The position numbers and the translations under genes were made by a program. The notes below the pieces were generated by a model. That model did no database searches and was not told the DNA's origin. It saw only the letters and a program-made list of their open reading frames with translations. A DNA stretch of 9,261 nucleotides from JAKSUT01 sp045616505. GTDB lineage: Bacteria; Cyanobacteriota; Vampirovibrionia; Gastranaerophilales; Gastranaerophilaceae. Shown piece by piece: positions 7,564-9,261 of this stretch. Location of the stretch: assembly GCA_045616505.1 (NCBI GenBank), contig JAZLGV010000003.1, positions 1-9,261 of the forward strand, written 5' to 3'. The first letter of the stretch is position 1; each line of letters opens with the position of its first letter.

Positions 7564-7947
7564 TTATTTTTCTGTTGTATTTGCAACATCATTTTTGCTA
7601 GCTTCTGCTTCTTTTGTTTCTTCAGACAAATCTGTGTTTTCAAAAGTTTGTTCTTGTAAAGCTAACAATAGTTTTAAAGCAGCTTTTCTTTGTGTTGCTT
7701 TAGGTGCAACTTTCAAAAGTTCAATAGCTTTCATAACAACAGGGTCGTTATCATACCAACGATTACCTCTACCTTGGTATTCGCTCATGATTTGATATAT
7801 ATGTTCTATAACTTCACCAGCAACTTGTTCTTGCATTCTCAACATAAATTTATCTGAATCAGATTTTTGTTCATCACAAGATATTTTTAATAAATCAAGT
7901 GCTTCTTTTAATATAGGATCTTTATCATACCAACGACGTTCTGCCAT
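7564..7947 (-). CDS. Small protein with two RWYD repeats, unknown function
   Basis: This 127-residue protein consists mainly of two related units: residues 5-41, starting RWYDKDPILKEALDLLK and ending MQEQ, and residues 63-100, starting RWYDNDPVVMKAIELLK and ending LQEQ. The shared pattern is RWYDxDPxxxxAxxLLK, then a linker and a second helix ending in QEQ. Each unit would form two helices. A spacer (42-62) separates them and a Glu/Lys/Thr-rich, probably disordered tail (101-127) follows. There is no signal peptide or membrane segment; only one cysteine (C24). The ATG has AGAGGT five bases upstream. It directly precedes folE2 by 18 bp, so the two are probably co-transcribed, but nothing in the sequence ties it to pterin synthesis. 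I do not recognise the family; a small helical protein-binding module is a reasonable guess. Confidence 0.85.
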   Translation of the reverse strand: MAERRWYDKDPILKEALDLLKISCDEQKSDSDKFMLRMQEQVAGEVIEHIYQIMSEYQGRGNRWYDNDPVVMKAIELLKVAPKATQRKAALKLLLALQEQTFENTDLSEETKEAEASKNDVANTTEK

Positions 7948-7985
7948 GTTTACCTCTTGTTTATTTTGTTTCTTTATTTATTAGT

Positions 7986-8030
7986 TTAACATAAAATTTT
8001 TAATTTATGCTAAAATATTTTAAAAAAGGA
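7986..8030 (+). promoter_or_regulatory. Candidate aroQ promoter and ribosome-binding site
   Basis: An extended -10 element TGCTAAAAT (8008-8016) and a -35-like TTAACA (7986-7991) are separated by 19 bp, which is long but tolerable with an extended -10. Transcription would start near 8023, leaving a very short leader. AAGGA at 8026-8030 lies eight bases before the GTG start and fixes that start. The region also holds the divergent promoter of the RWYD gene, for which I see no convincing hexamers. Confidence 0.45.
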
Positions 8031-8038
8031 TTAAAAAA

Positions 8039-8464
8039 GTGAAAATATTAGTAATTAATGGTCCAAATTTGAATATGTTAGGCACTAGAGAGCCTGAAAA
8101 ATATGGAAGTATGACTTTTTCTGATTTAGAAAAAGAATTATATGAGTTTGCATTTAAATTAGATGCAACTCTTGAAACTTATCAAAGTAATGTTGAAGGA
8201 GAAATAATTAATAAAATTCAATCTGCTTTGGGAAAATTTGACGGTATAGTTATTAATGCAGGTGGATATACTCACACAAGTGTCGCAATAAGAGATGCTA
8301 TTTCAGCTGTTAGTATTCCGACAGTTGAAGTTCACATTACAAATATTTATTCAAGAGAAGAATTTAGACATGAATCTTTGATTGCTCCTGTTTGTATCGG
8401 ACAAATTGCAGGATTAGGCGTGAATGGTTATAAACTTGCAATAAGAGCTTTGCTAGATTTATAA
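8039..8464 (+). CDS. aroQ: Type II 3-dehydroquinate dehydratase
   Basis: AroQ removes water from 3-dehydroquinate to give 3-dehydroshikimate, the third step of the shikimate pathway to aromatic amino acids, folate and quinones. The 141-residue length is normal for the small dodecameric type II enzyme. Visible signatures are INGPNLNMLGTREPEKYG (6-23) with N10, R17 and the catalytic Y22, INAGGYTHTSVAIRDA (72-87), and EVHITN (97-102) with the catalytic H99, then IYSREEFRHES (103-113). All key residues are present. The start is GTG: AAGGA stands eight bases upstream, and the next ATG (codon 13) would delete the GPN motif. It is a single-gene unit, divergent from the RWYD-folE2 pair by 91 bp and ended by the hairpin at 8492-8523. 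No other aro gene is nearby. Confidence 0.97.
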   Translation: MKILVINGPNLNMLGTREPEKYGSMTFSDLEKELYEFAFKLDATLETYQSNVEGEIINKIQSALGKFDGIVINAGGYTHTSVAIRDAISAVSIPTVEVHITNIYSREEFRHESLIAPVCIGQIAGLGVNGYKLAIRALLDL

Positions 8465-8491
8465 AAAATTTGAATAATAATAAAATTAATA

Positions 8492-8523
8492 AAATAACTT
8501 CCAATTTTTATTGGAAGTTATTT
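8492..8523. terminator. Hairpin terminator shared by aroQ and the 3' end of the kinase gene
   Basis: A perfect 13-bp stem (AAATAACTTCCAA at 8492-8504, TTGGAAGTTATTT at 8511-8523) encloses the six-base loop TTTTTA. It follows the aroQ stop by 27 bp. The stop codon of the convergent kinase gene (8508-8510) lies in the loop, and the last four kinase codons form one arm, so coding and terminator sequence overlap. The T-tracts are broken (TTATTTGTTATTG on plus, TTATTTTATT on minus), so strength is uncertain. Confidence 0.75.
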
Positions 8524-9261
8524 GTTATTGTATAAATATATTCAATGATTTGTGAGAAATATGTTAAATCTGCGTTGCCGTTAATGATGATATCAGCTTC
8601 TTTTCTTGAAGGTTGAACATATTTTCTGCCTGCTTCTTTTACATAATCCCAATGTTTGCGAGCATTTTCGATACTTTGGTTTCTGTCTGAAGCTCTATCT
8701 AAAAATCTTTTTTCACGAAGTTCATCAGTTGTTTCAATATAAACTTTGATGTCAAAAACATCTTTGACATTTCTATACATAGTGGACATACCTTCAACAA
8801 CAACAATTTTTCTTGAAGGAATTTCTACTGCGTTTGGAACAGAAATACCAGTTCCGTCTTGTTTATATTTAGGGATAAAAATATCTTCTCCGTTTGAAAT
8901 TTTATCTAAATCGCTTTTTAATAAATCAAGTTGGAAACTATCTGGAGAATCAATATCGTATCCGTTTGCGATAAGATTATCGAAAGTTGAATATTTAGAA
9001 ATAAGTTCAGAAATATCATTAAAATAGAAATCTGCACTTATAACAGAAACAGGTAAATCTAAAGTTTTGATTGTTTTTCTCATTTGTTTGCAAATTGTAG
9101 ATTTACCACAAGCAGACTCGCCAGTAATTCCAATCATCACTTTCTTTTGAGGATTAGAAATAAGTCTTTTTGAAAATCTTGAAATAAAATCAGATTTTGT
9201 TTCTATAAAAATAGGCGTATCACATTTTCTGTCATACGCCAATATTTGTTTAAATTTTGTT
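8508..9261 (-). CDS. Uridine kinase-like P-loop kinase (5' end at or beyond window edge)
   Basis: This belongs to the phosphoribulokinase/uridine kinase family; the likely reaction is ATP- or GTP-dependent phosphorylation of uridine/cytidine, though the substrate is not proven. Numbering from the TTG codon at 9242, features are a Walker A GITGESACGKST (38-49), the family DFY motif SADFYFND (69-76), DIDSPDSFQLDLL (96-108; compare NFDHPDAFD of Udk), IPKYKQDG (123-130), VVVEGMSTM (147-155) in the Walker B region, an Arg-rich lid RFLDRASDRN (179-188), and PSRKEADIIING (211-222), which is typical near the Udk C-terminus. The TTG lacks a Shine-Dalgarno and the frame is open to the right edge (preceding codons T-K-F-K-Q-I), so the true start is probably outside. 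The extra N-terminal segment is longer than in ordinary Udk, which is about 210 residues. Phosphoribulokinase is a less likely alternative. Confidence 0.85.
   Translation of the reverse strand, partial: TKFKQILAYDRKCDTPIFIETKSDFISRFSKRLISNPQKKVMIGITGESACGKSTICKQMRKTIKTLDLPVSVISADFYFNDISELISKYSTFDNLIANGYDIDSPDSFQLDLLKSDLDKISNGEDIFIPKYKQDGTGISVPNAVEIPSRKIVVVEGMSTMYRNVKDVFDIKVYIETTDELREKRFLDRASDRNQSIENARKHWDYVKEAGRKYVQPSRKEADIIINGNADLTYFSQIIEYIYTITNNFQ

Noticed and set aside
7595..7795. Plus-strand 66-codon frame opposite the RWYD-repeat gene
   Set aside because: The minus-strand frame has an internal repeat at protein level and a good ribosome-binding site, so it is the coding one.
8746..9027. 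Plus-strand 93-codon frame opposite the kinase
   Set aside because: It lies inside the kinase gene, whose Walker A and other motifs are clear on the minus strand.

Overview
The window is strongly AT-rich, with short intergenic gaps and compact genes using ATG, GTG and TTG starts. A C-terminal autotransporter beta-barrel shows that the organism has an outer membrane. The passenger style (asparagine/threonine-rich beta-helix with GGAI and FxxN repeats), FolE2 and several unrecognised small proteins are reminiscent of gut Gastranaerophilales (Vampirovibrionia/'Melainabacteria'). That placement is an impression from family knowledge, not a proven assignment. No mobile elements, CRISPR arrays, tRNAs or rRNAs are visible.

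Layout. (1) Positions 1-3383, plus strand: the 3' part of a large autotransporter adhesin, cut by the left window edge and closed by a strong hairpin terminator (3409-3439) that also serves the convergent gene. (2) Positions 3451-7947, minus strand, five genes in one direction. In transcription order they are a small protein with two RWYD repeats, folE2 (GTP cyclohydrolase IB), an unrecognised secreted protein, a lytic transglycosylase without a Sec signal peptide, and a 535-residue relative of hybrid cluster protein (Hcp/prismane). Gaps are 18, 62, 127 and 78 bp. The 18-bp gap supports co-transcription of the first two; the rest may be separate units. (3) Positions 8039-8464, plus strand: aroQ (type II 3-dehydroquinate dehydratase), divergent from the RWYD gene. 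(4) Positions 8508-9261, minus strand: a uridine kinase-like P-loop kinase, convergent with aroQ and cut by the right edge.

The most striking item is the Hcp-like protein. It aligns with Hcp from the N-terminal region to the C-terminus and keeps the scaffold motifs. However, three of the four N-terminal cluster cysteines are gone, and so are nearly all ligands of the hybrid 4Fe-2O-2S cluster. The His, the 312-, 406-, 434- and 459-type cysteines and the Lys of the EQK motif are replaced, and Asp stands at the two Glu positions. The frame is intact over 535 codons, so it looks like a maintained pseudoenzyme or a protein with a new function, not a decaying gene.

The metabolic genes are housekeeping: FolE2 for pterin/folate (or queuosine) precursors, AroQ for the shikimate pathway, and a kinase probably for nucleoside salvage. 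I see no functional link between them and the cell-surface genes beyond proximity.
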